Source: Hyphobacterium sp.
GTDB taxonomy: Bacteria; Pseudomonadota; Alphaproteobacteria; Caulobacterales; Maricaulaceae
Length of the DNA stretch: 36,381 nucleotides
NCBI GenBank assembly: GCA_021604625.1
Contig: BQJI01000005.1
Span: 1 to 36,381 of the forward strand
Direction of reading: 5' to 3'
The translations under genes were made by a program, and so were the position numbers. The notes under the pieces were generated by a model that searched no databases, was not told where the DNA came from, and saw nothing but the letters and a program-made list of their open reading frames with translations. Shown piece after piece: positions 22,960 to 30,356 of this stretch (the stretch's first letter is position 1; every line of letters starts with the position of its first letter).

Positions 22960-22990
22960 AAGGCTCCCCCTGTAAGTGCCGGAGAGCCTT
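22960..22990 (-). promoter_or_regulatory. Possible hairpin over the crotonase Shine-Dalgarno
   Basis: On the reverse strand, AAGGCTCTCC (22990-22981) can pair with GGAGCCTT (22967-22960), leaving a two-base bulge and a 13-nt loop. The right arm includes part of the gggggag ribosome binding site. It is weaker than the hairpins at 9155 and 17063. Confidence 0.3.
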
Positions 22991-23015
22991 CCTTTAAGTT
23001 ACGGTGAGTGCAAGC

Positions 23016-23831
23016 CTAATCTGCGGAATGATCAGCCGGCAGATAGTCCAGCGTGTCGACCCACTCGAATTCAATGGCGTCCTGGAAGAACTGGTCAAAC
23101 AGAAATTTGTGACCCGACCCATAGATGACGAGAATGCGGTCGCCCGGTTCGCTTATTTGAGCGATTTGCGAAAATATCTGGAGATTGCGGCCCCACCAGT
23201 TCGTCATCTCGGTTGCGCCGACCGGGTTCTCGACCGACCCCATCTGAGCCAGGGTGAGATAAACATTGTGCTCTGCGAGAAATTCCGGCGTGTTGTAGAC
23301 GCGCAGCCGCTCCATCACTGATACGTCCGCGCGGTTCAGCTCGGCATCGAGTGTTTCGATATAGGCCTGAAGTTGCGGCAGGCGCGCCAGTAAATCGTTT
23401 TGTTGGTTTTCCTGTGCAGCGCCCATCATCGCGTCGAAGTCCATGCCGGACGAATAGTCTGCGGCGTAAAGTCGCTCATGGCCCAGACGTGCGGCCAGCC
23501 GCATGCCGATCTGCTGACGTTCATTGACGCTCAGTTCGTAATCGCCTGCCAGATAACGCTGGTAGGACGCGTTGAATCGAGCCTCGCCATCGGGCGTTAG
23601 CTCGACGACGATTTTGGTGGGGTTGAACTCCGCCAATTGGTCAACCAGCGCAACAATTTCGACTTGTCGCTGTGACGAAAGGTAATCGTCGACGGCCGAG
23701 TTTATGTAATCCGCGTTTCCACCGGTGAAGTGGAATGTGCCGAGGATCATGACGTCCGGGCGGTCGCCCTGAGCCGTGGAGACGAACGGAATAGCGGCGG
23801 CGAAGAATATGGCAGCGAATAGTCGTTTCAT
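23016..23831 (-). CDS. DUF5694-type periplasmic protein
   Basis: The 271-residue product has a signal peptide (MKRLFAAIFFAAAIPFVSTA) followed by VMILGTFHFTGG, ELTPDGEARFN, and near the end DRILVIYGSGHKFLFDQF. These are hallmarks of DUF5694 proteins, distantly reminiscent of TraB/GumN (EreA-like) folds in which conserved Glu and His residues may form a metal or catalytic site. Function is unknown. The ATG at 23831 is used because ggagaaa lies upstream and the signal peptide starts there; the tracked start at 23954 overlaps the mccB start. It is divergent from mccB with a 121-bp shared region. Confidence 0.8.
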   Translation of the reverse strand: MKRLFAAIFFAAAIPFVSTAQGDRPDVMILGTFHFTGGNADYINSAVDDYLSSQRQVEIVALVDQLAEFNPTKIVVELTPDGEARFNASYQRYLAGDYELSVNERQQIGMRLAARLGHERLYAADYSSGMDFDAMMGAAQENQQNDLLARLPQLQAYIETLDAELNRADVSVMERLRVYNTPEFLAEHNVYLTLAQMGSVENPVGATEMTNWWGRNLQIFSQIAQISEPGDRILVIYGSGHKFLFDQFFQDAIEFEWVDTLDYLPADHSAD

Positions 23832-23843
23832 TGCGTTTCTCCC

Positions 23844-23936
23844 GATTGGTTCATTGCCTTGATGCTGAAATGCGGCGAATTGGATGCACGCGCGCCATTG
23901 CGCCAAACGCTGTGCCCGGCATAATTGAAACCAATC
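23844..23936. promoter_or_regulatory. AACCAATC element shared by two divergent leaders
   Basis: GATTGGTT at 23844-23851 and AACCAATC at 23929-23936 are perfect inverted copies. Read in each gene's own direction, AACCAATC lies 12 nt before the DUF5694 ATG and 16 nt before the mccB ATG. This symmetry suggests a common regulatory site, but two 8-mers could coincide by chance. Confidence 0.3.
23898..23925 (+). promoter_or_regulatory. Candidate mccB promoter
   Basis: TTGCGC and CATAAT are spaced 16 nt apart, with the -10 matching consensus at five of six bases and ending 27 nt before the mccB ATG. It lies in the divergent region shared with the DUF5694 gene. Confidence 0.5.
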
Positions 23937-23952
23937 AAAGCGGGGCATTTCC

Positions 23953-25560
23953 ATGAGCCGACTGACATCCTCAGCCGATACCCATTCCGACGCCTATGCG
24001 GCCAATCGTTCCTCGATGTTGGCACTTGTCGACCAATTGCGCGGCAAAACCGCCGAGGCGGCGGAGGGTGGCTCCGAGCGCTCTCGTGAAAAACACCTGT
24101 CTCGCGGCAAGTTATTGCCCAGGGATCGGGTAGAGCGCCTCCTGGATCCCGGCTCACCCTTTCTGGAAATCGGCGCTCTGGCCGCCAATGGCATGTATGA
24201 GGGAAATGTTCACGGTGCCGGCATGATCGCCGGTATTGGCCGTGTGTCCGGTCGCGAAGTGATGATCGTCTGCAATGATCCGACCATCAAGGGCGGCGCC
24301 TATTATCCAATGACGGTGAAAAAGCATCTCCGAGCGCAAGAAATCGCGATGCAGAACCATCTGCCGTGCGTCTATCTGGTGGATAGCGGCGGCGCGAATT
24401 TACCGCATCAGTCCGACGTTTTTCCCGATCGCGAACATTTCGGGCGCATTTTCTACAATCAGGCGCAAATGTCGGCTGCCGGAATTCCTCAAATTGCTTC
24501 GGTTATGGGAAGCTGCACGGCGGGCGGGGCTTATGTTCCGGCGATGTCCGACGAAACGATCATTGTACGCAAGCAGGGCACGATTTTTCTGGGCGGTCCG
24601 CCGCTGGTGAAGGCGGCGACAGGCGAAGTGATTTCAGCAGAAGATCTGGGCGGAGCTGACGTACATGCGCGCCAATCGGGTGTGGCAGATCACTATGCGA
24701 CCGACGATGAGCATGCGCTTTTTCTCGCCCGCCGAATTGTCGGTACGCTGAACACGACCAAGGCATCTTCACATGATATCGCTGAACCAGAAGACCCTCG
24801 CTACAACCCCGATGAACTGAATGGTGTCGTGCCGACGGATCTGCGTACACCTTATGATGTACGAGAAGTCATTGCGCGGATTGTCGACGGTTCGGAGTTC
24901 GACGAATTCAAGAAGCTTTATGGTGAAACGCTGGTTTGCGGGTTTGCACGGCTGCACGGCATGCCAGTCGGGATTATTGCAAATAATGGCATCCTGTTTT
25001 CAGAGAGCGCCCAGAAAGGTGCGCACTTCATCGAGCTGTGCGCGCAACGGAAAATTCCGCTGATATTCCTGCAGAATATCACCGGTTTCATGGTCGGTTC
25101 GAAATACGAGGCCGGCGGCATCGCCAAGGATGGTGCCAAGCTTGTGACAGCGGTGTCGTGTTTTGCCGGACCGAAAGTCACCATCATCATCGGTGGCTCC
25201 TATGGTGCCGGGAATTACGGCATGTGCGGACGCGCCTATTCACCCCGTTTTTTGTTCATGTGGCCGAATGCCCGCATTTCTGTGATGGGTGGAGAACAGG
25301 CAGCCAGCGTGCTGGCGACCGTGAAACGTGACGGCATGGAGGCGAGGGGTGATAGCTGGTCCGCAGAGGAAGAGGACAGCTTCAAACAACCTATCCGTGA
25401 CCTCTATGAAGCCGAAGGTTCACCCTATTTCTCGACCGCGCGATTGTGGGATGATGGCATTATAGCACCGGCAGATACGCGTCGGGTTCTCGCGCTTTCA
25501 TTGTCCGCCGCCATGAATTCACCTTTCCCCGATACGAAATTTGGCGTCTTCAGGATGTAA
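23953..25560 (+). CDS. mccB: 3-Methylcrotonyl-CoA carboxylase beta subunit (carboxyltransferase)
   Basis: This 535-residue carboxyltransferase converts 3-methylcrotonyl-CoA to 3-methylglutaconyl-CoA with its biotin-carrying partner at 28246. Motifs typical of the MCC branch are [68 protein letters not shown], and [16 protein letters not shown]. The last one has the Ala/Asn-Tyr pattern of MCC rather than the GGAYD of PccB. Length matches human and Pseudomonas beta subunits. It begins a rightward run that includes liuC and the alpha subunit, although unrelated genes and a terminator intervene. Confidence 0.95.
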   Translation: MSRLTSSADTHSDAYAANRSSMLALVDQLRGKTAEAAEGGSERSREKHLSRGKLLPRDRVERLLDPGSPFLEIGALAANGMYEGNVHGAGMIAGIGRVSGREVMIVCNDPTIKGGAYYPMTVKKHLRAQEIAMQNHLPCVYLVDSGGANLPHQSDVFPDREHFGRIFYNQAQMSAAGIPQIASVMGSCTAGGAYVPAMSDETIIVRKQGTIFLGGPPLVKAATGEVISAEDLGGADVHARQSGVADHYATDDEHALFLARRIVGTLNTTKASSHDIAEPEDPRYNPDELNGVVPTDLRTPYDVREVIARIVDGSEFDEFKKLYGETLVCGFARLHGMPVGIIANNGILFSESAQKGAHFIELCAQRKIPLIFLQNITGFMVGSKYEAGGIAKDGAKLVTAVSCFAGPKVTIIIGGSYGAGNYGMCGRAYSPRFLFMWPNARISVMGGEQAASVLATVKRDGMEARGDSWSAEEEDSFKQPIRDLYEAEGSPYFSTARLWDDGIIAPADTRRVLALSLSAAMNSPFPDTKFGVFRM

Positions 25561-25646
25561 TTCCGTCCAATTTATAACGATTTTGTAATAATTCCTCGCC
25601 TGTGACGCGAGTTAACTTGCCAGCGGCGCGTTTTCCTAAGATTGTT

Positions 25647-25675
25647 TTAACAAAGCGCCCTTTCTGGGGTAGAGT
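25647..25675 (+). promoter_or_regulatory. Candidate promoter of the small membrane protein gene
   Basis: TTAACA and TAGAGT lie 17 nt apart, 35 nt before the ATG at 25711. Perfect arms GCGCCC (25655-25660) and GGGCGC (25678-25683) bracket the -10, so a regulator or an early RNA hairpin might act here. The rest of the 150-bp gap after mccB holds nothing else that I recognise. Confidence 0.5.
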
Positions 25676-25710
25676 GTGGGCGCGTGGGCGAAACTGAGGG
25701 GAACAACGCC

Positions 25711-26103
25711 ATGGAATTTCTTGACACCGCGCGAGGCTGGTTTGACCAGGGCTACGCGTTTTTCGAGCCAGGCCTTTTGATGTATAGGGGTGACGGCGAA
25801 ATGGTAAGCTGGATGCCTTTGCTGATCCAGTTCGGCGTCATTGCCTTAGTGATGGCCATCTTGCTCCGCTCTGCTGGCGCAATCCTGATTTTCACCGTTG
25901 TCGCTGTGATAATTCATGCGATCGTCGATTATGTCATGCCCATGGTGCGGGGTGGTGGCATGGACGGCTTTGATTTCGGTGCCGTCACGGCGAGCTTCAC
26001 CGATATGAATTATTGGCTGTATCTTGGCGCGCTGGCGGTCATGTATTTTGTTGGCATTCTGGTCCTGGGTGGGATCAAGGGAATGCTTTTCCGCGGCGAC
26101 TGA
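25711..26103 (+). CDS. Small three-helix membrane protein, function unknown
   Basis: This 130-residue protein starts with a soluble amphipathic segment (FLDTARGWFDQGYAFFEPG) followed by three membrane helices: MPLLIQFGVIALVMAILL, GAILIFTVVAVIIHAIVDYVM, and YWLYLGALAVMYFVGILVLGG. I do not recognise a family. The ATG at 25711 follows gagggg; the tracked GTG at 25684 would sit close to the predicted transcription start. It is probably a single-gene unit with its own promoter and the strong terminator at 26128. It separates mccB from liuC without an obvious link to leucine degradation. Confidence 0.75.
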   Translation: MEFLDTARGWFDQGYAFFEPGLLMYRGDGEMVSWMPLLIQFGVIALVMAILLRSAGAILIFTVVAVIIHAIVDYVMPMVRGGGMDGFDFGAVTASFTDMNYWLYLGALAVMYFVGILVLGGIKGMLFRGD

Positions 26104-26127
26104 TCGCTCGGAAAATTATGTGATAAG

Positions 26128-26161
26128 AAAGCCGCTGGCCCCCCGGGCCGGCGGCTTTTTT
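26128..26161 (+). terminator. Strong intrinsic terminator
   Basis: GCCGCTGGCC (26131-26140) and GGCCGGCGGC (26146-26155) form a 10-bp stem with one G-U pair and a 5-nt loop, flanked by AAA on the left and six Ts on the right. It lies 27 nt after the membrane protein stop and 15 nt before the next start. Confidence 0.92.
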
Positions 26162-26175
26162 ATTGCGGAGGTATC

Positions 26176-26544
26176 ATGATCGAAACCTATGCCATTCACC
26201 CGGTCCTGCCAGTGACGGACATGAAACGTGCTCTCAAATTCTGGCAAAAACTCGGCTTTCGCCTGACTTTCGCCGATGCTTCGCCGACCGATGAAGCAAG
26301 TTATGTGGGGGTCTCGCGCGGCGATCTGATATTTCATCTCCAGACTTTTACCGCGGAGCAGCGTGGCTACACGCAGACCATGGCGTTGCGGATCGAGACC
26401 GATGCTGTTGACGCGCTGTATTCGGAGTGGAGAGATATGGGTTTCATCACGACTCCGTTGGAAGAAAAGCCATGGGGCAATTACGAGTTCGGATTCTATG
26501 ATCCCGACAACACACCCTTTTTCTTCTACCGCGAAGTGGGCTAG
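26176..26544 (+). CDS. VOC family protein, bleomycin-resistance-like
   Basis: This 122-residue single-domain VOC protein has IHPVLPVTDMKRALKFWQKLGF at the start and FGFYDPDNTPFFFYREVG at the end, closest in style to the bleomycin-binding (BRP/Shble) branch. It has no obvious complete metal site: the usual N-terminal His is in YAIHPVLP, but the terminal Glu in FFFYRE is one candidate only. A strong gcggagg Shine-Dalgarno precedes the ATG. It is only 29 bp upstream of liuC and is likely cotranscribed with it. Drug resistance should not be assumed. Confidence 0.83.
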   Translation: MIETYAIHPVLPVTDMKRALKFWQKLGFRLTFADASPTDEASYVGVSRGDLIFHLQTFTAEQRGYTQTMALRIETDAVDALYSEWRDMGFITTPLEEKPWGNYEFGFYDPDNTPFFFYREVG

Positions 26545-26573
26545 ATGAAGAAAACCCCGAAATGGAGCCTCCC

Positions 26574-27371
26574 ATGTCAGACACGCAACCCGTCTTGCTC
26601 GACGTAACCCCCGGCGAACTCGCCGTTGTGACAATAAATCGGCCTGAAAAGAAAAATGCGTTTGATCGGGAGACGATCAATCAATTGGCCGAAACATTAG
26701 ATCTGCTGGCCAAAAACACTGATGAAGTGCGCATTGTGATGTTGCGTGGTGCGGGTGATATTTTCTGCGCAGGCGGCGATCTCAACTGGATGAAAAATGC
26801 GGCCGGATATACGCGCGAGCAAAATATCGAGGATGCCGAGGCTTTGGCGGGCATGCTCTATAAACTCTTCCATTTGCCGCAATTGACGATCGCTCTCGTT
26901 ACCGGTGCTGCGATGGGCGGTGGATCGGGTCTGGTGGCAGCTTGTGATGTCGCGATTGCCGTCAAGAATACGAAGTTCAGTTTTTCCGAAGTGAAGCTGG
27001 GCCTGACGCCTGCCACGATTTCCCCCTTCGTTGTTCGCGCAATCGGGCCAAGATGGGCCAAGGCATTGTTTGCGACGGCAGAGAGTTTTGATGCGCAATT
27101 CGCGCATTTGATCGGCCTTGTTCAATACGTTGTTTCGGATACCGCAGAGCTGGACGAAATGGCAGAATATGTTGCCAAGCTTGGGTTTGGCGCCGCACCT
27201 GGCGCCATCGCGGATGCCAAAAAACTGGTCGATGATGTGTTCGAGCACGACATCAGCCATGGTCTCATGGGTGATCTTGCCAAAAGGATTGCAAACCGCC
27301 GCGCCAGCGAAGAGGGCCAGGAAGGCCTGAGTGCCTTCCTTGAAAAACGCAAGCCAGATTGGGTGGGATAG
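26574..27371 (+). CDS. liuC: Methylglutaconyl-CoA hydratase
   Basis: This 265-residue crotonase fits LiuC, which hydrates 3-methylglutaconyl-CoA to HMG-CoA. It has FCAGGDLNWMK, GAAMGGGSGLVAACD, and FSEVKLGLTPATISPFVVRAIG, the last being typical of LiuC/AtuE-type hydratases. The first catalytic Glu of classical enoyl-CoA hydratases is Gly119 here (GGGSG), while the second, Glu139 in FSEVKLG, is retained; related LiuC-like proteins share this. The ATG at 26574 (MSDTQPV) is preferred because ggag lies 7 nt upstream. Its amber stop is followed in the same frame by the DUF817 coding region. Confidence 0.92.
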   Translation: MSDTQPVLLDVTPGELAVVTINRPEKKNAFDRETINQLAETLDLLAKNTDEVRIVMLRGAGDIFCAGGDLNWMKNAAGYTREQNIEDAEALAGMLYKLFHLPQLTIALVTGAAMGGGSGLVAACDVAIAVKNTKFSFSEVKLGLTPATISPFVVRAIGPRWAKALFATAESFDAQFAHLIGLVQYVVSDTAELDEMAEYVAKLGFGAAPGAIADAKKLVDDVFEHDISHGLMGDLAKRIANRRASEEGQEGLSAFLEKRKPDWVG

Positions 27372-27527
27372 GTCGCGCTGGAAGCGTTACGAAACCCGCG
27401 CACCTGGCTCCATACGCGCCGGGAAGCCTGGCGCACGACATTCGTCCGCGGTTGGCTCACCCGATTCCTATTCGAGTTTGTATCATTCGGGGTCAAACAG
27501 GCTTGGGCTTGCCTGTTTGGCGGCGCG
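27372..27527 (+). other. In-frame N-terminal extension of DUF817 without canonical start
   Basis: From the base after the liuC TAG to the first ATG at 27528, the DUF817 frame is open for 52 codons and encodes LTRFLFEFVSFGVKQAWACLFGG near its end. EFxxFGxKQAWACLFG is conserved at the start of DUF817 proteins, so translation should begin in or before this stretch. None of the 52 codons is ATG, GTG or TTG; a CTG at 27378 (agg six nt upstream) is the nearest possibility. Amber readthrough from liuC or a CTG start are the competing explanations. Confidence 0.6.
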
Positions 27528-28244
27528 ATGGTGGCGCTGCTGCTCGGCACTTTCCTGTTTTATCCCGATGATGCCATTCTGCCGCGTTATGATTTTCTGA
27601 CGCTGTCAGCCATCGCCATTCAGGCCGGCTTTCTGATGTCGCGTTTGGAAACATGGGAGGAGGCGAGGGTCATACTTGTCTTCCACATTGTCGGCACGGT
27701 GATGGAAATCTTCAAAACGTCCGCAGGATCGTGGATCTATCCGGAAGAGGCGTATTTGCGGATTGCCGGAGTGCCGCTGTTTTCCGGTTTCATGTATGCC
27801 GCCGTTGGCAGCTATATCGCGCGGGGCTGGCGCATATTCGAGTTCAAATTTGATCGGTTTCCGCCACTTTGGCTACAGTGTTTTCTGGCGCTCGCCATCT
27901 ACATCAATTTCTTCAGCCATCATTACGTGATGGATATACGCTGGGGTCTCTATCTGGCGTCACTGGCGATCTATGGGCCGTGCATCATCTGGTTCAGGCC
28001 GGACGAGAAGCACCGATTCATGCCGCTGGTTGTCGGTCTGGTTCTGGTGGCGCTGTTTATCTGGTTCGCGGAAAATATCGGAACCTATGCCCGGGCGTGG
28101 TCGTATCCGCATCAGGACGGCGTCAACTGGAGCCCGGTCTCTATCCAAAAGCTCGGATCGTGGTATCTCCTGATGATTATCAGTTTTGTACTTGTCGCAA
28201 TGGTGCATCGCCGGTCCGACAATTCCAAACCCGAGGATGGCTAG
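27528..28244 (+). CDS. DUF817 family membrane protein
   Basis: From the first ATG, 238 residues are encoded with seven or more membrane helices and clear DUF817 landmarks: YDFLTLSAIAIQAGFL, RLETWEEARVILVFHIVGTVMEIFKT, SGFMYAAVGSYIARGWR, and WGLYLASLAIYGPCIIWF. His and Glu residues inside predicted helices suggest a metal or catalytic site, but the family function is not known. The gene is two bases from mccA's start (its stop at 28244, ATG at 28246), so it is translationally close to mccA. The real N-terminus is probably upstream, as described for 27372-27527; this entry marks the conservative start only. Confidence 0.85.
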   Translation: MVALLLGTFLFYPDDAILPRYDFLTLSAIAIQAGFLMSRLETWEEARVILVFHIVGTVMEIFKTSAGSWIYPEEAYLRIAGVPLFSGFMYAAVGSYIARGWRIFEFKFDRFPPLWLQCFLALAIYINFFSHHYVMDIRWGLYLASLAIYGPCIIWFRPDEKHRFMPLVVGLVLVALFIWFAENIGTYARAWSYPHQDGVNWSPVSIQKLGSWYLLMIISFVLVAMVHRRSDNSKPEDG

Positions 28245-28245
28245 C

Positions 28246-30201
28246 ATGTTCAAGACACTCCTGATTGCCAATCGCGGCGAAATTGCCCGGCGCGTCATGC
28301 GGACCGCCCGGCGCATGGGTATACGAACCGTCGCTGTCTATTCCGAAGCCGACGCCGATGCGCCTCACGTGCGCGAAGCGGACGAAGCGGTTCTGCTGGG
28401 ACCGGCTCCGAGTGCAGAAAGCTATCTTCGCGCGGATAAAATTCTCGAGGCGGCGAAGCAGACCGGTGCTGAAGCCATTCACCCCGGCTATGGATTTCTG
28501 TCGGAAAATGCCGAGTTCGCACAGGCTTGCGCCGATGCGGGGATCAAATTTGTTGGCCCGTCTCCTGAATCCATTCGTGCCATGGGGCTTAAAGACCGCG
28601 CCAAAAAACTGATGGAAGAGGCTAATGTGCCGGTTACGCCCGGCTATCACGGCGAGAACCAGGATCCCGACCATCTGAAAAATGCCGCCGATGCTATCGG
28701 TTATCCGGTTCTGATCAAAGCGGTGGCTGGCGGCGGTGGCAAAGGCATGCGCAAGGTTGATGCGTCCGCTGAATTTTTGGACTTGCTTGATAGCTGCAAG
28801 CGGGAGGCGAAATCCTCCTTCGGCAATGACGAGGTTCTGATCGAGAAATTCATCGAAAATCCGCGCCATATTGAAGTGCAGGTTTTTGGAGACAGCCGGG
28901 GCCGGGTGATTCACCTGTTCGAGCGCGATTGTTCCCTGCAACGGCGGCATCAGAAAGTTATCGAGGAAGCGCCGGCCCCGGGCATGACGCCAAATGTGCG
29001 TATGGCCATGTGCTCGGCCGCCGTTCAGGCCGCAAAGGCGGTGAATTATGAGGGTGCCGGGACGATCGAGTTTATCGTCGATGCTTCGGGCCCGCTACGC
29101 GAAGACGGTTTCTTCTTCATGGAAATGAATACCCGCCTTCAGGTGGAGCACCCGGTCACAGAAATGGTGACAGGTCTGGATCTGGTGGAGTTGCAGCTGA
29201 AAGTGGCTGCTGGCGGATCGGTGCCGGAGCAGGACGAAATATCGCTTAACGGTCATGCCATTGAAGCGCGGCTCTACGCCGAAGATCCGACCAACGGTTT
29301 CCTGCCCAGTATCGGGCGGTTGAATGTGCTGGACTTGCCGCGCGGTATTGACGGGGTTCGCGTCGATAGTGGTGTCGAACAAGGCGGTGAAGTCTCTCTC
29401 CATTATGATCCGATGATATCCAAGATTATTACCTTCGGACCGAATCGGGAGGCGGCGATCGAGCGATCGTTGATTGCTCTTGCCGCAACACGGGTTTATC
29501 CGGTCAAGACAAATGGCGGCTTTTTGGGCAATTGTTTGCGCGATGCTGATTTTCAGGCCGCGCGTTTATCAACCGGACTGATTGCCGAAAAGTCAGAGAC
29601 GCTCATTCCTTCGGGCGCGCCAAAACGCGATGCCGCAATCGCCGCAAGAACGCTTTTGGAGCGTGAACAGGGTGCTCAATCCAAAGACCCTTGGGCTATT
29701 CAGGATGGTTTTCGGGCCAATGCGGATTCCAAAATTCTTGTCCGGCTGGAATTCGACGATGAACGCCTCGATGTGGCGCTCGGTGCCGCACCGTCGAAGG
29801 GTTGCACAATCAGCGCTCGGATTGGCGAAGAGACGTTCATACTTGATGGCATGGCCACGTCGGGACGTGTTGTTATGGAGCCCGACGCTGTCATTGTATT
29901 TTCGGATGGCCGGGCCAGCCGGTTCAGTACACCGCGCCCCGACGCTGCTGCAGATGGCGCGGAAGCTGGCGGGCTTGTGAAAGCTCCCATGCCCGGCAAG
30001 GTCTTGTCGCTGAACGTTGCTGAAGGCGATGCCGTCACCAAAGGTCAGAAACTGCTTGTGCTTGAAGCGATGAAAATGGAACATGCCCTGACGGCCCCGC
30101 GCGATGGTGTGATCGCATTTGTCTCCATTTCGACCGGCGATCAGGTCGGTGAGGGCGATGCACTTGTGACCCTGGTCGAGGACGAAGACGTCGCAGCCTA
30201 A
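28246..30201 (+). CDS. mccA: 3-Methylcrotonyl-CoA carboxylase alpha subunit (biotin carboxylase/BCCP)
   Basis: This 651-residue protein has an N-terminal biotin carboxylase (LLIANRGEIARRVMRT; KAVAGGGGKGMRKV; FMEMNTRLQVEHPVTEMVTG) and a C-terminal biotinyl domain with LEAMKMEH, Lys610 being the biotin site. It carries the CO2 used by MccB at 23953. VNYEGAGTIEFIVD and GVRVDSGVEQGGEVSLHYDPMISKI are typical of MCC alpha, distinguishing it from PccA. The ATG at 28246 follows gagg by 9 nt; an ATG at 28237 is an alternative with poor spacing. The tracked start at 28186 lies inside the DUF817 gene. A palindromic repeat follows the stop. Confidence 0.95.
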   Translation: MFKTLLIANRGEIARRVMRTARRMGIRTVAVYSEADADAPHVREADEAVLLGPAPSAESYLRADKILEAAKQTGAEAIHPGYGFLSENAEFAQACADAGIKFVGPSPESIRAMGLKDRAKKLMEEANVPVTPGYHGENQDPDHLKNAADAIGYPVLIKAVAGGGGKGMRKVDASAEFLDLLDSCKREAKSSFGNDEVLIEKFIENPRHIEVQVFGDSRGRVIHLFERDCSLQRRHQKVIEEAPAPGMTPNVRMAMCSAAVQAAKAVNYEGAGTIEFIVDASGPLREDGFFFMEMNTRLQVEHPVTEMVTGLDLVELQLKVAAGGSVPEQDEISLNGHAIEARLYAEDPTNGFLPSIGRLNVLDLPRGIDGVRVDSGVEQGGEVSLHYDPMISKIITFGPNREAAIERSLIALAATRVYPVKTNGGFLGNCLRDADFQAARLSTGLIAEKSETLIPSGAPKRDAAIAARTLLEREQGAQSKDPWAIQDGFRANADSKILVRLEFDDERLDVALGAAPSKGCTISARIGEETFILDGMATSGRVVMEPDAVIVFSDGRASRFSTPRPDAAADGAEAGGLVKAPMPGKVLSLNVAEGDAVTKGQKLLVLEAMKMEHALTAPRDGVIAFVSISTGDQVGEGDALVTLVEDEDVAA

Positions 30202-30209
30202 AATTACCG

Positions 30210-30314
30210 CGTCATTCCGGCGCGAGCGTCGCAAGAACCCGGGACCCATGCTGGAACAATCAAGTCACGGAATAGGTTCCGGATCGCGCGCTGTCGCGCG
30301 TGTCCGGGATGACG
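30210..30314. repeat. Palindromic repeat of a second family
   Basis: CGTCATTCCGG (30210-30220) and CCGGGATGACG (30304-30314) form an outer stem with one G-U pair. Inside are cgcgcg-ctgt-cgcgcg and ggaac/gttcc stems and the string aacccgggacccatgctgg. The CGTCATTCCGG...ACCCGGGACCCA...CCGGGATGACG pattern is familiar from interspersed repeats of many alphaproteobacteria. It differs from the element at 691. It sits between mccA and the cupin-like gene and could stabilise or process the mccA 3' end. Confidence 0.72.
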
Positions 30315-30356
30315 AGGTGGATTTGGCCCAATCCTTGCTCTCCTCATGGGGGAATA

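Noticed and set aside
27359-27571. Alternative 70-residue ORF over the liuC/DUF817 junction
   Set aside because: Different frame, no homology; it does not rescue the missing DUF817 start.
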